Assembly: GCF_001042905.1 (NCBI RefSeq)
Contig: NZ_JYLB01000005.1
Coordinates: 1 to 64,000, forward strand
Direction: 5' to 3'
DNA from: Pseudomonas lini
Lineage (GTDB): Bacteria > Pseudomonadota > Gammaproteobacteria > Pseudomonadales > Pseudomonadaceae
Length of the DNA stretch: 64,000 nt
The notes under the pieces were generated by a model that had not been told where the DNA came from, did not search any database, and saw nothing but the letters and a program-made list of their open reading frames with translations. The position numbers and the translations under genes were made by a program. Shown one piece after another: positions 37,401 through 46,211 of the stretch (its first letter is position 1; the number at the start of each line of letters is the position of its first letter).

Positions 37401-40400
37401 GCGGTATAACCTGGACCGCGACCTTCACCCCGACCGCAAGCATTAACGACACGACCAACCTGATCACCCTGGACAACACCGGCGTGGCCGATCTGGCGGG
37501 TAACGCTGGCAGCGGCACCACCGACTCCAACAACTACGCCATCGACACCGTGCGGCCGACGGCTACCATTGTGGTTGCGGACACCGCGTTGAGAATCGGC
37601 GAAACCTCTCTGGTGACCATCACGTTCTCCGAAGCGGTCAGCGGTTTCACCAACGCGGATCTGACCATTACCAACGGCACGTTGACTGCGGTGAGCAGCA
37701 GCAACGGCGGCATCACCTGGACCGCGACGTTCACGCCTTCGGCGAGCATCAATGACACCACCAACCTGATCACCCTGGACAACACCGGCGTGGCCGATCT
37801 GGGGGGTAACGCCGGCAGCGGCACCACCGATTCCAACAACTACGCCATCGACACGCTGCGCCCGACCGCCACGATCGTGCTGGCCGATACGGCGCTGACA
37901 GCGGGCGAAACCTCGCTGGTGACCATCACCTTCTCTGAGGCAGTAACGGGTTTCACCAACGCCGACCTGTCGATTGCCAACGGCACTTTGACTGCGGTGA
38001 GCAGCAGTGACGGCGGCATCACCTGGACGGCCACGTTTACCCCAACAGCAGGCATCATCAGCGCGACCAACGTCATCAGCCTGGCCAACACCGGCGTGGC
38101 GGATCTGGCGGGCAACACCGGCAGCGGCATCAGCTCCTCGGGCAACTACGCCATCGACACCGCCCCGCCGACCGCGACGATTGTCGTGGCGGACACTGCG
38201 TTGAGAATTGGTGAAACGTCACTGGTGACCATCACCTTCAACCAGGCCGTGAGCGGTTTCACCAACGCCGACCTGACGATTCCCAACGGCACGTTGACCG
38301 CGGTGAGCAGCAGTGACGGCGGCATCACCTGGACGGCGACTTTCACCCCGACGGCCAGCATCACCGATACGACCAACCTGATCACCCTGGACAACACCGG
38401 CGTGCAGGCTGCTGTCACCGGTAACGTGGGCAGCGGCACTACCGACTCCAACAATTACGCCATCGATACCGTGCGCCCGACGGCCACCATCGTGGTCGCA
38501 GACACGGCGCTGAGAATCGGCGAGACTTCACTGGTGACCATCACCTTCAGTGAGGCGGTCAGCGGTTTCACCAACGCCGACCTGACCATTACCAACGGCA
38601 CGTTGACTGCGGTGAGCAGCAGCGATGGCGGCATCACCTGGACCGCCACGTTCACCCCTTCGGCGAGCATCAACGACACGACCAACCTGATTACCTTGGA
38701 CAACACCGGGGTCAGCGACCTGTCGGGCAATGCCGGTAGCGGCACCACCGACTCCAACAACTACGCCATCGACACGCTGCGCCCGACCGCGACCATCGTA
38801 CTGGCCGATACGGCGTTGACAGCGGGCGAAACCTCGCTGGTGACCATTACCTTCTCCGAGGCGGTGACCGGTTTCACCAACGCCGACCTGAGCATCGCCA
38901 ACGGCACGTTGAGCGCGGTGAGCAGCAGCGACGGCGGCATCACCTGGACGGCAACGTTTACCCCGACAGCAGGCATCATCAGCGCGACCAATGTCATCAG
39001 CCTGGCCAACACCGGCGTGGCGGATCTGGCGGGCAACACCGGCAGCGGGATCAGTTCCTCGGGCAACTACGCCATCGACACCGCCCCGCCGACCGCGACG
39101 ATTGTGGTGGCGGACACTGCGTTGAGAATCGGTGAAACGTCACTGGTGACCATTACCTTCAACCAAGCCGTGAGCGGTTTCACCAACGCCGACCTGACCA
39201 TTGCCAACGGCACGTTGACCGCGGTGAGCAGCAGTGACGGCGGCATCACCTGGACGGCGACTTTCACCCCGACCGCCAGCATTACCGATACGACCAACCT
39301 GATCACCCTGGACAACACCGGCGTGCAGGCTGCCGCCACCGGTAACGTGGGCAGCGGCACTACCGACTCCAACAACTACGCCATCGATACCGTGCGCCCG
39401 ACGACCACCATCGTGGTCGCGGACACGGCGCTGAGAATCGGCGAAACGTCGCTGGTGACGATCACCTTCAGTGAGGCGGTCAGCGGTTTCACCAACGCGG
39501 ATCTGACCATTACCAACGGCACGTTGACCTCGGTGAGCAGCAGCGACGGCGGCATCACCTGGACGGCGACTTTCACCCCGACTGCCAGCATCACCGATAC
39601 GACCAACCTGATCACCCTGAACAACACCGGCGTGGCAGATCTGTCGGGCAATGCCGGCAGCGGTACCACTGATTCCAACAACTACGCCATCGACACGGTC
39701 CGACCCACCGCGACCATCGTTGTGGCCGACGCTACCCTGAGCGCCGGCGAAACCTCGCTGGTGACCATCACGTTCAGCGAAGCGGTGAGCGGTTTCACCA
39801 ATGCCGACCTGACCATCGCCAACGGCACGTTGAGCGCGGTCAGCAGCAGTGACGGCGGCATCACCTGGACGGCCACGTTCACGCCAACGGCCAGCATCAC
39901 CGATACGACCAACCTGATCACCCTGAACAACACCGGGGTCAGCGATCTGTCCGGCAATGCCGGTAGCGGTACCACCGATTCCAACAACTACGCCATCGAC
40001 ACCACCCTCCCGACCGCGACGATCGTGGTGGCCGACAATGCGCTGAAAATCGGTGAAACGTCGCTGGTGACCATTACCTTCAGTGAAGCGGTCAGCGGCT
40101 TCACCAACGCCGACCTGACCATTGCCAACGGCACCTTGACGGCGGTGAGCAGCAGTGATGGCGGCATTACCTGGACGGCAACTTTCACCCCGACGGCCAG
40201 CATCACCGATACGACCAACCTGATCACCTTGGACAACACCGGCGTGCAGGCTGTCGGCACCGGTAACGTGGGCATCGGCACCACCGATTCCAACAACTAC
40301 GCCATCGACACCGTGCGGGCAACGGCCACCATCGTGGTGTCGGACACGGCGCTGAGAATCGGCGAAACCTCTCTGGTAACGATCACCTTCTCCGAAGCGG

Positions 40401-43285
40401 TGAGCGGTTTCACCAACGCCGACCTGACGATTGCCAACGGCACGTTGACCGCGGTGAGCAGCAGCGATGGCGGCATCACCTGGACCGCCACGTTCACGCC
40501 TTCTGCGAGCATCAACGACACGACCAACCTGATCACCCTGGACAACACCGGCGTGGCCGATCTGTCAGGCAACGCCGGCAGCGGCACCACCGATTCCAAC
40601 AACTACGCGATCGACACGGTCCGACCCACCGCGACCATCGTCCTGACCGACCCTACCCTGAGTGCCGGCGAAACCTCGCTGGTGACGATCACCTTCAGTG
40701 AAGCGGTCAGCGGTTTCACCAACGCCGACCTAAGCATCGCCAACGGCACCTTGACCGCGGTGAGCAGCAGTGACGGCGGCGTCACCTGGACCGCGACCTT
40801 CACCCCCACCGTCGGCGTGAATGACTCGAGCAACGTCATCACTCTGGCCAATACCGGTGTGGCCGATGTGGCCGGCAACACCGGCAGCGGCACCACCAAC
40901 TCCGGCAACTACACCATCGATACGGTGCTGCCGACCGCCACCATCGTCGTTGCCGACAATGCGTTGAGCATCGGTGAAACGTCGCTGGTAACCATCACCT
41001 TCAGTGAAGCGGTCAGCGGTTTCTCCAATGCCGACCTGACCATCGCCAACGGTACGTTGACCTCGGTGAGCAGCGGTGATGGTGGCATCACCTGGACCGC
41101 AACCTTTACGCCGACCAATGCCATCACCGACACCAACAACGTCATCACCCTGGACAACAGCGGTGTGCAAAACGGCTCGGGCAACGCCGGTAGCGGCACC
41201 ACCGATTCCAACAACTATGCCATCGACAATGTGCGGCCAACGGCAACCATTGTGGTCGCGGATGCGGCGCTGGCAGTGGGTCAAACATCGGTGGTGACCA
41301 TCACGTTCTCCGAAGCGGTGACCGGATTTACCACGGCCGACCTGACGGTGAGCAACGGTATCCTGAGCAATCTGAGCACCAGCGACAACATCACCTATAC
41401 CGCAACCCTGACGCCGACGGCGAGCGTCACCGATTCGACCAATTTAATTATCCTGGACAACACCGGAGTGATCGATGGGGCCGGCAACACGGGCGCCGGT
41501 ACCACCGATTCCAATAACTACGCCATCGACAGCCAGCGCCCGACCGCCACCATAGTGCTGAGCGATACGACCCTGAAACCGGGCGAAACTGCGTTGGTGA
41601 CCATCACCTTCAGCGAGGCGGTAACAGGTTTCGACAACAGTGACTTGAGCGTCGCCAACGGCACTTTGAGTGCAGTCAGTAGCAGCGATGGTGGCATCAC
41701 ATGGACCGGGACCTTTACTCCGACTATCGGGATTACCGACGCCAGCAACATCATCACCCTGGTCAATACCGGTGTGACTGATGTGGCCGGCAATACCGGC
41801 GCCGGCACCACCAACTCGGCTAACTATGTGGTGGAAACCCAGGTGCCGACCGCCAGCATCGTGGTTGCCGACAATGCCCTCAAGGTCGGTGAAACTTCGC
41901 TGGTGACGATCACCTTCAGTGAAGCGGTCAGCGGTTTCACCAACGCCGACCTGACCGTTGCCAACGGCGCGCTCAGCAACGTTTCGTCCAGCGATGGCGG
42001 TGTGACCTGGACCGCGACTTTCACACCTGCAGCCAGCGTGACGGACACCACTAACCTGATCAGCCTGGACAACAGCGGAGTGATCAACGCGTCGGGCAAC
42101 AGCGGCGTCGGCGTGACCGATTCCAACAACTACGCGATCGATACCGCTCGCCCGACTGCAACCATTGTGGTCGCGGACAATAAGCTGGGCATTGGTGAAA
42201 CCACCACGGTGACCATTACCTTCAGCGAAGCGGTGTCCGGTTTCGACCTGTCGGACCTCAGCGTGGCCAATGGCGTGTTGTCCAACCTGGTCAGCAGCAA
42301 CGGCGGTGTGACCTGGACGGCCACGCTCACTCCGACCGCGAGCCTTAACGATGCGACCAACCTGATCCTGCTCGACACCGGCAATGTGCTCGACGCGGCG
42401 GGCAATGCCGGCGCCAGCATCGCCATTTCCAACAACTACGCGCTCGATGCGACTCGCCCGACCGTCACCATCGTGGTTGCCAACCCGAACCTGGGCATTG
42501 GCCAGACGACGCTGGTGACCTTCACGTTCAGTGAGGCGGTCAGCGACTTCGATTTGTCGGACCTGAGCGTCACCAACGGCGAACTGACCAACCTGGCCAG
42601 CAGCGACGGCGGCAAGACCTGGACCGGGAACTTCACGCCTGCCGCGAACATCACCGACCCGAGCAACTTCATTGCGCTGGACACCAGCAATGTGACGGAT
42701 TTGGCGGGCAACATCGGCGCCAGCGTCGCGGTCTCCAACAACTACACGATCAACACCGTGCCGGCGTTTGTGGTCCTGCCACCTGTCACCGTGCCCGCTC
42801 AGCCTAACGTGCCATTGCAGCCAATCGTCTTCACCCCGCCCACTGGCGATATCGGCTCGCCGCTGACCTTTACCCCGCTGTTTGAACAACGGGTGATCGG
42901 CAACGGCATTCGGCCTCTGGGCGACATTTTCATGAACCACGGGGCGCTGGCGCCAAGCTTTATTGCGCAGGTATTCAGCAGTGAAAACGGTGGCGATGGC
43001 TCAGGCCAAGGCTTCCTGGGCTTTGGCGGGGGCGATGGCGGGGTCTTCGGCAGCAGCACGCTGTCAAGCCTGTTCAATCAGGACACCAGTAGCGAGGGGG
43101 ATTCGCTGAACACCTTTGGTAATCAGTCAATCAGGGCGGGGGATGCTTCCCAAGGGCTGCGCGGCGTGTTTGGCGCACCGAGTCTTGGTCAGCAATTGCA
43201 ACAGTTCAAAGACACCGAGCAGCGGCAGATCGAAAGCCTGGCCGCGGCTTTGCAACAGGTCGGCATCAGTGAAATGCGGGCCTGA
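34475..43285 (+). CDS. Giant DUF4347 protein with beta-helix region and 21 Ig-like repeats
   Basis: 2936-residue putative surface protein. In order: a basic start; L36-E-P-R39 in SLEPRMLFDGA, which resembles the LEPR-XLL motif of very long exported proteins; a DUF4347 domain at about 93-258 with H153 (IIAHGNAGDLWLG) and C196 (LIYGCYTAEG); a right-handed beta-helix-like region with very glycine-rich loops (about 262-618); 21 Ig-like repeats of about 102 residues (619-2762); and a 170-residue C-terminus ending in a helical QQLQQFKDTEQRQIESLAAA. There is no Sec signal peptide, no RTX repeat and no cell-wall anchor. ATG 34475 is preferred; ATG 34508 with GGGTGAG upstream is an alternative, and a TTG at 34454 would lie in the hairpin. 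Export by the neighbouring adaptors and TolC-like protein is inferred. Confidence 0.9.
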   Translation: MRQKVRVRVSSMWWSKGKSRVTEGARALASPMIMSLEPRMLFDGAVAATVADTAQADSHATAEAVKAPTADQPVASKDTHGQADATPAPAPAAVPGQSVVFVDSRVKDAASLLQGVAPGTQVIQLDASKDGLQQIADYLDTHQGISSVQIIAHGNAGDLWLGDSYLSADNVAARSAVLTDIGKDMNVGGDILIYGCYTAEGERGLSFVDSLAQLTGRDVAASSNRTGIGGDWNLEIATGNIESANVLSTTAMSEYQWGLATWTATNNANTGVGSLRAAIASAQNGDIVTFNSSMTVQLTSELLINKNITVDGDLNNDGAADVILDGQYRTRVIEVASGSIVTLDGLVITRGLVSGTGGNGGYGASGAMAGGIFNAGILTLNNVTVTSNGASGGGGGGGVTGAFYGGGGGGGGGLGGQGGGHGGSAGPGTGTLGGGAGGGGAGGYGGGYDATHMGGRGGTTTGGAGGVGVSYYSNGGNGATASNGTISIGGGGGGAGWDKVGGAGGNAVGGIYNASSGTITIVGTSTISNNIGAGGGGGGGGGQGSNASNGGEGGRGVGAIWNKGTLLITAANFAALAGNAAASGAGGTAQGGGATGTSPTSAATIYNDGGVLNTAYSPPPTATIVVADTTLSIGETSLVTITFSEAVTGLTNADLTIANGTLTAVSSGDGGITWTATFTPTASLSDTTNVITLDNTGVINGLGTAGVGTTNSNNYVVDTARPTASIVFTDTALRAGETSLVTITFNEAVTGLTNADLTIANGTLTAVSSSDGGITWTGTFTPTASITDATNLITLDNTGVSDLAGNAGSGTTDSNNYAIDTVRPTATIVVTDTALRIGETSLVTITFSEAVSGFTNADLTITNGTLTSVSSSDGGITWTATFTPNASINDTTNLITLNNTGVSDLAGNAGSGTTDSNNYAIDTVRPTATIVVADTALRIGETSLVTITFSEAVSGFTNADLTITNGTLTAVSSSDGGITWTATFTPTASINDTTNLITLDNTGVADLAGNAGSGTTDSNNYAIDTVRPTATIVVADTALRIGETSLVTITFSEAVSGFTNADLTITNGTLTAVSSSNGGITWTATFTPSASINDTTNLITLDNTGVADLGGNAGSGTTDSNNYAIDTLRPTATIVLADTALTAGETSLVTITFSEAVTGFTNADLSIANGTLTAVSSSDGGITWTATFTPTAGIISATNVISLANTGVADLAGNTGSGISSSGNYAIDTAPPTATIVVADTALRIGETSLVTITFNQAVSGFTNADLTIPNGTLTAVSSSDGGITWTATFTPTASITDTTNLITLDNTGVQAAVTGNVGSGTTDSNNYAIDTVRPTATIVVADTALRIGETSLVTITFSEAVSGFTNADLTITNGTLTAVSSSDGGITWTATFTPSASINDTTNLITLDNTGVSDLSGNAGSGTTDSNNYAIDTLRPTATIVLADTALTAGETSLVTITFSEAVTGFTNADLSIANGTLSAVSSSDGGITWTATFTPTAGIISATNVISLANTGVADLAGNTGSGISSSGNYAIDTAPPTATIVVADTALRIGETSLVTITFNQAVSGFTNADLTIANGTLTAVSSSDGGITWTATFTPTASITDTTNLITLDNTGVQAAATGNVGSGTTDSNNYAIDTVRPTTTIVVADTALRIGETSLVTITFSEAVSGFTNADLTITNGTLTSVSSSDGGITWTATFTPTASITDTTNLITLNNTGVADLSGNAGSGTTDSNNYAIDTVRPTATIVVADATLSAGETSLVTITFSEAVSGFTNADLTIANGTLSAVSSSDGGITWTATFTPTASITDTTNLITLNNTGVSDLSGNAGSGTTDSNNYAIDTTLPTATIVVADNALKIGETSLVTITFSEAVSGFTNADLTIANGTLTAVSSSDGGITWTATFTPTASITDTTNLITLDNTGVQAVGTGNVGIGTTDSNNYAIDTVRATATIVVSDTALRIGETSLVTITFSEAVSGFTNADLTIANGTLTAVSSSDGGITWTATFTPSASINDTTNLITLDNTGVADLSGNAGSGTTDSNNYAIDTVRPTATIVLTDPTLSAGETSLVTITFSEAVSGFTNADLSIANGTLTAVSSSDGGVTWTATFTPTVGVNDSSNVITLANTGVADVAGNTGSGTTNSGNYTIDTVLPTATIVVADNALSIGETSLVTITFSEAVSGFSNADLTIANGTLTSVSSGDGGITWTATFTPTNAITDTNNVITLDNSGVQNGSGNAGSGTTDSNNYAIDNVRPTATIVVADAALAVGQTSVVTITFSEAVTGFTTADLTVSNGILSNLSTSDNITYTATLTPTASVTDSTNLIILDNTGVIDGAGNTGAGTTDSNNYAIDSQRPTATIVLSDTTLKPGETALVTITFSEAVTGFDNSDLSVANGTLSAVSSSDGGITWTGTFTPTIGITDASNIITLVNTGVTDVAGNTGAGTTNSANYVVETQVPTASIVVADNALKVGETSLVTITFSEAVSGFTNADLTVANGALSNVSSSDGGVTWTATFTPAASVTDTTNLISLDNSGVINASGNSGVGVTDSNNYAIDTARPTATIVVADNKLGIGETTTVTITFSEAVSGFDLSDLSVANGVLSNLVSSNGGVTWTATLTPTASLNDATNLILLDTGNVLDAAGNAGASIAISNNYALDATRPTVTIVVANPNLGIGQTTLVTFTFSEAVSDFDLSDLSVTNGELTNLASSDGGKTWTGNFTPAANITDPSNFIALDTSNVTDLAGNIGASVAVSNNYTINTVPAFVVLPPVTVPAQPNVPLQPIVFTPPTGDIGSPLTFTPLFEQRVIGNGIRPLGDIFMNHGALAPSFIAQVFSSENGGDGSGQGFLGFGGGDGGVFGSSTLSSLFNQDTSSEGDSLNTFGNQSIRAGDASQGLRGVFGAPSLGQQLQQFKDTEQRQIESLAAALQQVGISEMRA
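36310..42741 (+). repeat. 21 tandem Ig-like repeats of about 306 bp
   Basis: Units are 306 bp except three of 309 bp (ending near 38454, 39375 and 40296) and one of 303 bp (41215-41517). The protein unit runs PTATIVVADTALRIGETSLV, FSEAVSGFTNADL, GGITWTATFTP, NLITLDNTGV, DSNNYAIDTV. Middle units are nearly identical; the last five diverge. Most units have one Tyr, one Trp and no Cys. A three-unit block is duplicated (37534-38454 and 38455-39375). Confidence 0.92.
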
Positions 43286-43325
43286 AAAAACCATTAAAGC
43301 AGGGCGGCACCTGGGGGCTCCAAGG

Positions 43326-44840
43326 ATGAAGAGAAGTCAGAAGTTATTCGGCGCCAGTCTGCTGGCGCTGGCGATCAGCGGATGTGCAGTCACCAGTGAA
43401 CCGATCGAACGCGGCGTCAGCCAACAACGCGCCAAAAGCGATCTGCAAAACATGTACACGGGTCAGGAGCCCCTCAGCGGCCCACTGACTCTGCACCAGG
43501 CCATGGCCCGTGCGGTGAAATACAACCTTGAAGGCCGACTCAAGATCATGGAAGAGGCCCTGGCCAAGCGCCAACTCGACCTCGCCAGCTTCGACATGCT
43601 GCCACGCATGGCGCTGGACGCCGGGTACGTGGGGCGTAATAACGTAAATGCTTCCAGCAGCCAGAGCGTGGAAACCGGCACCCAGTCCCTGGAACCGTCG
43701 ACCTCCCAGGACCGCGACCGTGAAGTGGCGGACCTGACCATGGTCTGGAACGTGCTCGACTTCGGTGTCAGTTACATCAGCGCCAAGCAGCAGGGCGATC
43801 AGCGGCTGATCGTTCAGGAACGTCGGCGCAAGGTGATCAACACCATCGTTCAGGACGTGCGCTCGGCCTATTGGCGAGCCATGGCCGCCGAACGCTTGCT
43901 CAAGCAAATCGACAGCCTGATGGCCCGGGTCGAAACCGCTCGCAACAATAGCCAGAGCATGAGCGAGCAGCGCATCGGCGATCCGATTCAGGCGTTGGGT
44001 TATCAGCGCTCGCTGATCGAAGCCACTCGGCAACTGGAAGAGCAACGCCGCGCACTGTCGCTGGCGAAAACCGAACTGGCGACCCTGATCAACCTGCCTC
44101 CAAGTACCAATCTGACGCTGGCGACCCAGGATGATTACGTCATTCCGGAACTCAAGGTCGATCTCGCCAGCCTGGAACAGGAAGCCCTGACCAGTCGGCC
44201 GGAGTTGCGAGAGCAGGATTACCAGACCCGCATCAGCGCCGCCGAAACCCGCAAAGCCATGCTGCGCCTGCTTCCGGGGCTAGAGTTTTCTGCTGGCGGG
44301 CATTACGACAGCAATTCGTTTTTGGTGGAACAGGGCTGGGCGGATTACGGGGTGAAAGTCACCTGGAACCTGTTCAATGTGATTTCCGCACCCGCCGCGA
44401 TCGACGTTGCCAAGGCCGGTGAAGAAGTCGCCACGGCGCGCCGGCAGGCGATGTCGATTGCCGTATTGGCACAGCTTTACGTGGCCAACGCCAACTATCG
44501 CGAGGCGATGCGGCAGTTCAAGACCAATCAGCAACTGTCAGACATCGATGGGCAAATCGTCGGCCAACTGCGCAATCGCTATCAGGCGGCCGGGCTGGGC
44601 GAACTGGATTTGATCCAGGGCGAGCTGAACACCTTGCAGGCCGATCTGCGTCGCGACCTGTCCTACGCCGACCTGCGCAACGCTTACGGGCAAATCTTCG
44701 CCAGCGCCGGTCTCGATCCGCTGCCGGACGAAGTGCAATCGACCGAAGTCCAGTCCATCGCCACGGCCTTGGCCAATCGCGAAGAAGCGTGGGCGGCGGG
44801 CAACATCTCAGTGCCGGTGGCCCATGCCCCGGTCCAATAA
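43326..44840 (+). CDS. TolC-family outer-membrane lipoprotein of the giant-protein cluster
   Basis: 504-residue outer-membrane factor. The N-terminus MKRSQKLFGASLLALAISGC is a lipoprotein signal with lipobox I-S-G-C20. The body shows the long helices and TolC/OEP pattern (LTLHQAMARAVKYNLEGRLK, then SRPELREQDYQTRISAAETR, and NRYQAAGLGELDLIQGELN), with the duplicated fold intact. It starts 40 bp after the giant gene, so it is probably its outer-membrane export channel. It is followed, with a 17-bp overlap, by the APS kinase gene. It is distinct from lapE and from the two NodT-like proteins of this window. Confidence 0.88.
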   Translation: MKRSQKLFGASLLALAISGCAVTSEPIERGVSQQRAKSDLQNMYTGQEPLSGPLTLHQAMARAVKYNLEGRLKIMEEALAKRQLDLASFDMLPRMALDAGYVGRNNVNASSSQSVETGTQSLEPSTSQDRDREVADLTMVWNVLDFGVSYISAKQQGDQRLIVQERRRKVINTIVQDVRSAYWRAMAAERLLKQIDSLMARVETARNNSQSMSEQRIGDPIQALGYQRSLIEATRQLEEQRRALSLAKTELATLINLPPSTNLTLATQDDYVIPELKVDLASLEQEALTSRPELREQDYQTRISAAETRKAMLRLLPGLEFSAGGHYDSNSFLVEQGWADYGVKVTWNLFNVISAPAAIDVAKAGEEVATARRQAMSIAVLAQLYVANANYREAMRQFKTNQQLSDIDGQIVGQLRNRYQAAGLGELDLIQGELNTLQADLRRDLSYADLRNAYGQIFASAGLDPLPDEVQSTEVQSIATALANREEAWAAGNISVPVAHAPVQ

Positions 44841-45429
44841 CCTGCTGGCGCCGACGGCGAGCATCAGCCGCGCCCAAAGGGAGGCACGCAACGGCCATCG
44901 CGGCACGGCGATTCTGCTGACCGGTTTACCGGCCGCGGGCAAGTCGACATTGGCCCAGGCACTGCACGCCGAGCTGTTCGAACACGGTGTGCAGAGTGTG
45001 GTGCTCGATGGCGACGGACTGCGGGTTGGGCTCAATCGTGATCTGGGGTTTACCGACAGCGATCGCCTGGAAAACATCCGCCGCGCCAGTGAACTGGCGG
45101 CACTGTTGGTCGAGAACGGACAAATCGTCATCCTCGCGATGATCGCGCCCTTGGTGGAGTTGCGTGAAGTGTTCGCCCGACGGCTGGGCGAGGATTACCG
45201 CGAAGTCTGGTGCAGCGCCTCGTTGGCGGTGTGTGAACAGCGTGATCCCAAAGGTCATTACGCCCGGGCTCGACGGGGTGAGTTGGCGGGGTTTACCGGT
45301 GTCTCCGCGCCTTACGAACCACCGCCGTGCGCGTCGCTGGTGCTCGACACGGGCGCGCAGTCGGTCGAGGCCTGTCTCGACCGTTTGCTGACTTGGCTCG
45401 GCGAGTGCGCGGTGTTGCCGAAACGATGA
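44824..45429 (+). CDS. cysC: Adenylylsulfate (APS) kinase, CysC type
   Basis: 201-residue stand-alone APS kinase: ATP + adenylylsulfate gives PAPS, the sulfate donor of sulfotransferases. Walker A GLPAAGKST is at 34-42; the APS-binding and lid motifs are present (DGDGLRVGLNRDLGFTDSDR, ENIRRASELA, RDPKGHYARARRGELAGFTG). Pseudomonads often carry APS kinase activity fused to CysN, so an extra copy beside two sulfotransferases points to dedicated PAPS supply. The start overlaps the TolC-like gene by 17 bp and the stop overlaps the next start (ATGA), so these genes are translationally coupled. Confidence 0.92.
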   Translation: MPRSNNLLAPTASISRAQREARNGHRGTAILLTGLPAAGKSTLAQALHAELFEHGVQSVVLDGDGLRVGLNRDLGFTDSDRLENIRRASELAALLVENGQIVILAMIAPLVELREVFARRLGEDYREVWCSASLAVCEQRDPKGHYARARRGELAGFTGVSAPYEPPPCASLVLDTGAQSVEACLDRLLTWLGECAVLPKR

Positions 45430-46211
45430 GTCGGCCGGCCTTCTCCCGCTTGCCGGTAACGGTGGATTTGCCGTTGCTGTTGCAGGCGCTGGCGGCAATA
45501 GGCGAGGGCGATTGGCACAGCCATTTCAATAGCGATTATTACGCTGGCGACTGGAGCGGTGTGGCGCTGATTTCCGCAGCCGATGCCTTGACTGAACTGT
45601 CGCCCGGTCGCGGTGAGCCTTTGCTGCGTTCCCCCTGGCTGCAAGATCTTCGATGGCAGCAAGGGTTGCGGGATCTGCCGCTGCAGATCGTCTGCGCGCG
45701 CCTGTTGCGGCTCGGCCCGGGCGGGCGCATTCACGAGCATCGCGACTATGACCTGGGCGAGCCGGATGCTGATTTGCGTCTGCACATTCCGCTGCTCAGT
45801 CCACCCCAAGTGGACTTTCTGCTGGACGGCCAACGCATGCCGATGGCCGCTGGCGAATGCTGGTTTCTCGACCTGTCGCGGCCTCATCGCGTGGACAATC
45901 GCGATACTCAGGCACGGATTCATCTGGTGCTCGATTGCCGACCCGGTGCCTGGCTGGAGCAGGCGATTATCGACGGGCTGGCAACCACGCCGTCGTCGGA
46001 AATGGGGCGGGACGCTTTTGCGCAGTTCAAGGCATTGGTGGCCAGTGATCCGCAGCTGTGCAAGTCCTTGCAGGGGTTGCAGGACAACCAAGCCTTTATC
46101 GCTCGCACCCTGGAACTGGCCGCCGAGCGTGGACTTGCGTTCACCCGTGAAGAGCTGCGCGCGGCGATGCGCGACGGTCGTCGTCAATGGAATGAACAAT
46201 GGAGCGCCTGA
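45426..46211 (+). CDS. Aspartyl/asparaginyl beta-hydroxylase-like protein
   Basis: 261-residue Fe(II)/2-oxoglutarate-dependent hydroxylase candidate. The cupin core has H103-E-H105-RDYD (GGRIHEHRDYDLGEP), H154 (SRPHRVDN) and R164 (ARIHLVLDCR), fitting metal and 2-oxoglutarate binding in the aspartyl-hydroxylase family. A helical C-terminal part of about 85 residues follows. The ATG at 45426 overlaps the APS kinase stop; a longer open frame from 45327 lies within that gene and is rejected. It may hydroxylate Asp/Asn side chains of the giant protein, whose repeats are rich in both; this is inference. Confidence 0.85.
   Translation: MSRPAFSRLPVTVDLPLLLQALAAIGEGDWHSHFNSDYYAGDWSGVALISAADALTELSPGRGEPLLRSPWLQDLRWQQGLRDLPLQIVCARLLRLGPGGRIHEHRDYDLGEPDADLRLHIPLLSPPQVDFLLDGQRMPMAAGECWFLDLSRPHRVDNRDTQARIHLVLDCRPGAWLEQAIIDGLATTPSSEMGRDAFAQFKALVASDPQLCKSLQGLQDNQAFIARTLELAAERGLAFTREELRAAMRDGRRQWNEQWSA

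Noticed and set aside
36289..42741. A row of about 20 minus-strand frames of 101 codons, one per Ig repeat, plus a 498-codon minus-strand frame at 41444-42940.
   Set aside because: They repeat with the 306-bp unit and are antisense shadows of GC-rich codon usage in the giant gene; no ribosome sites or family features.
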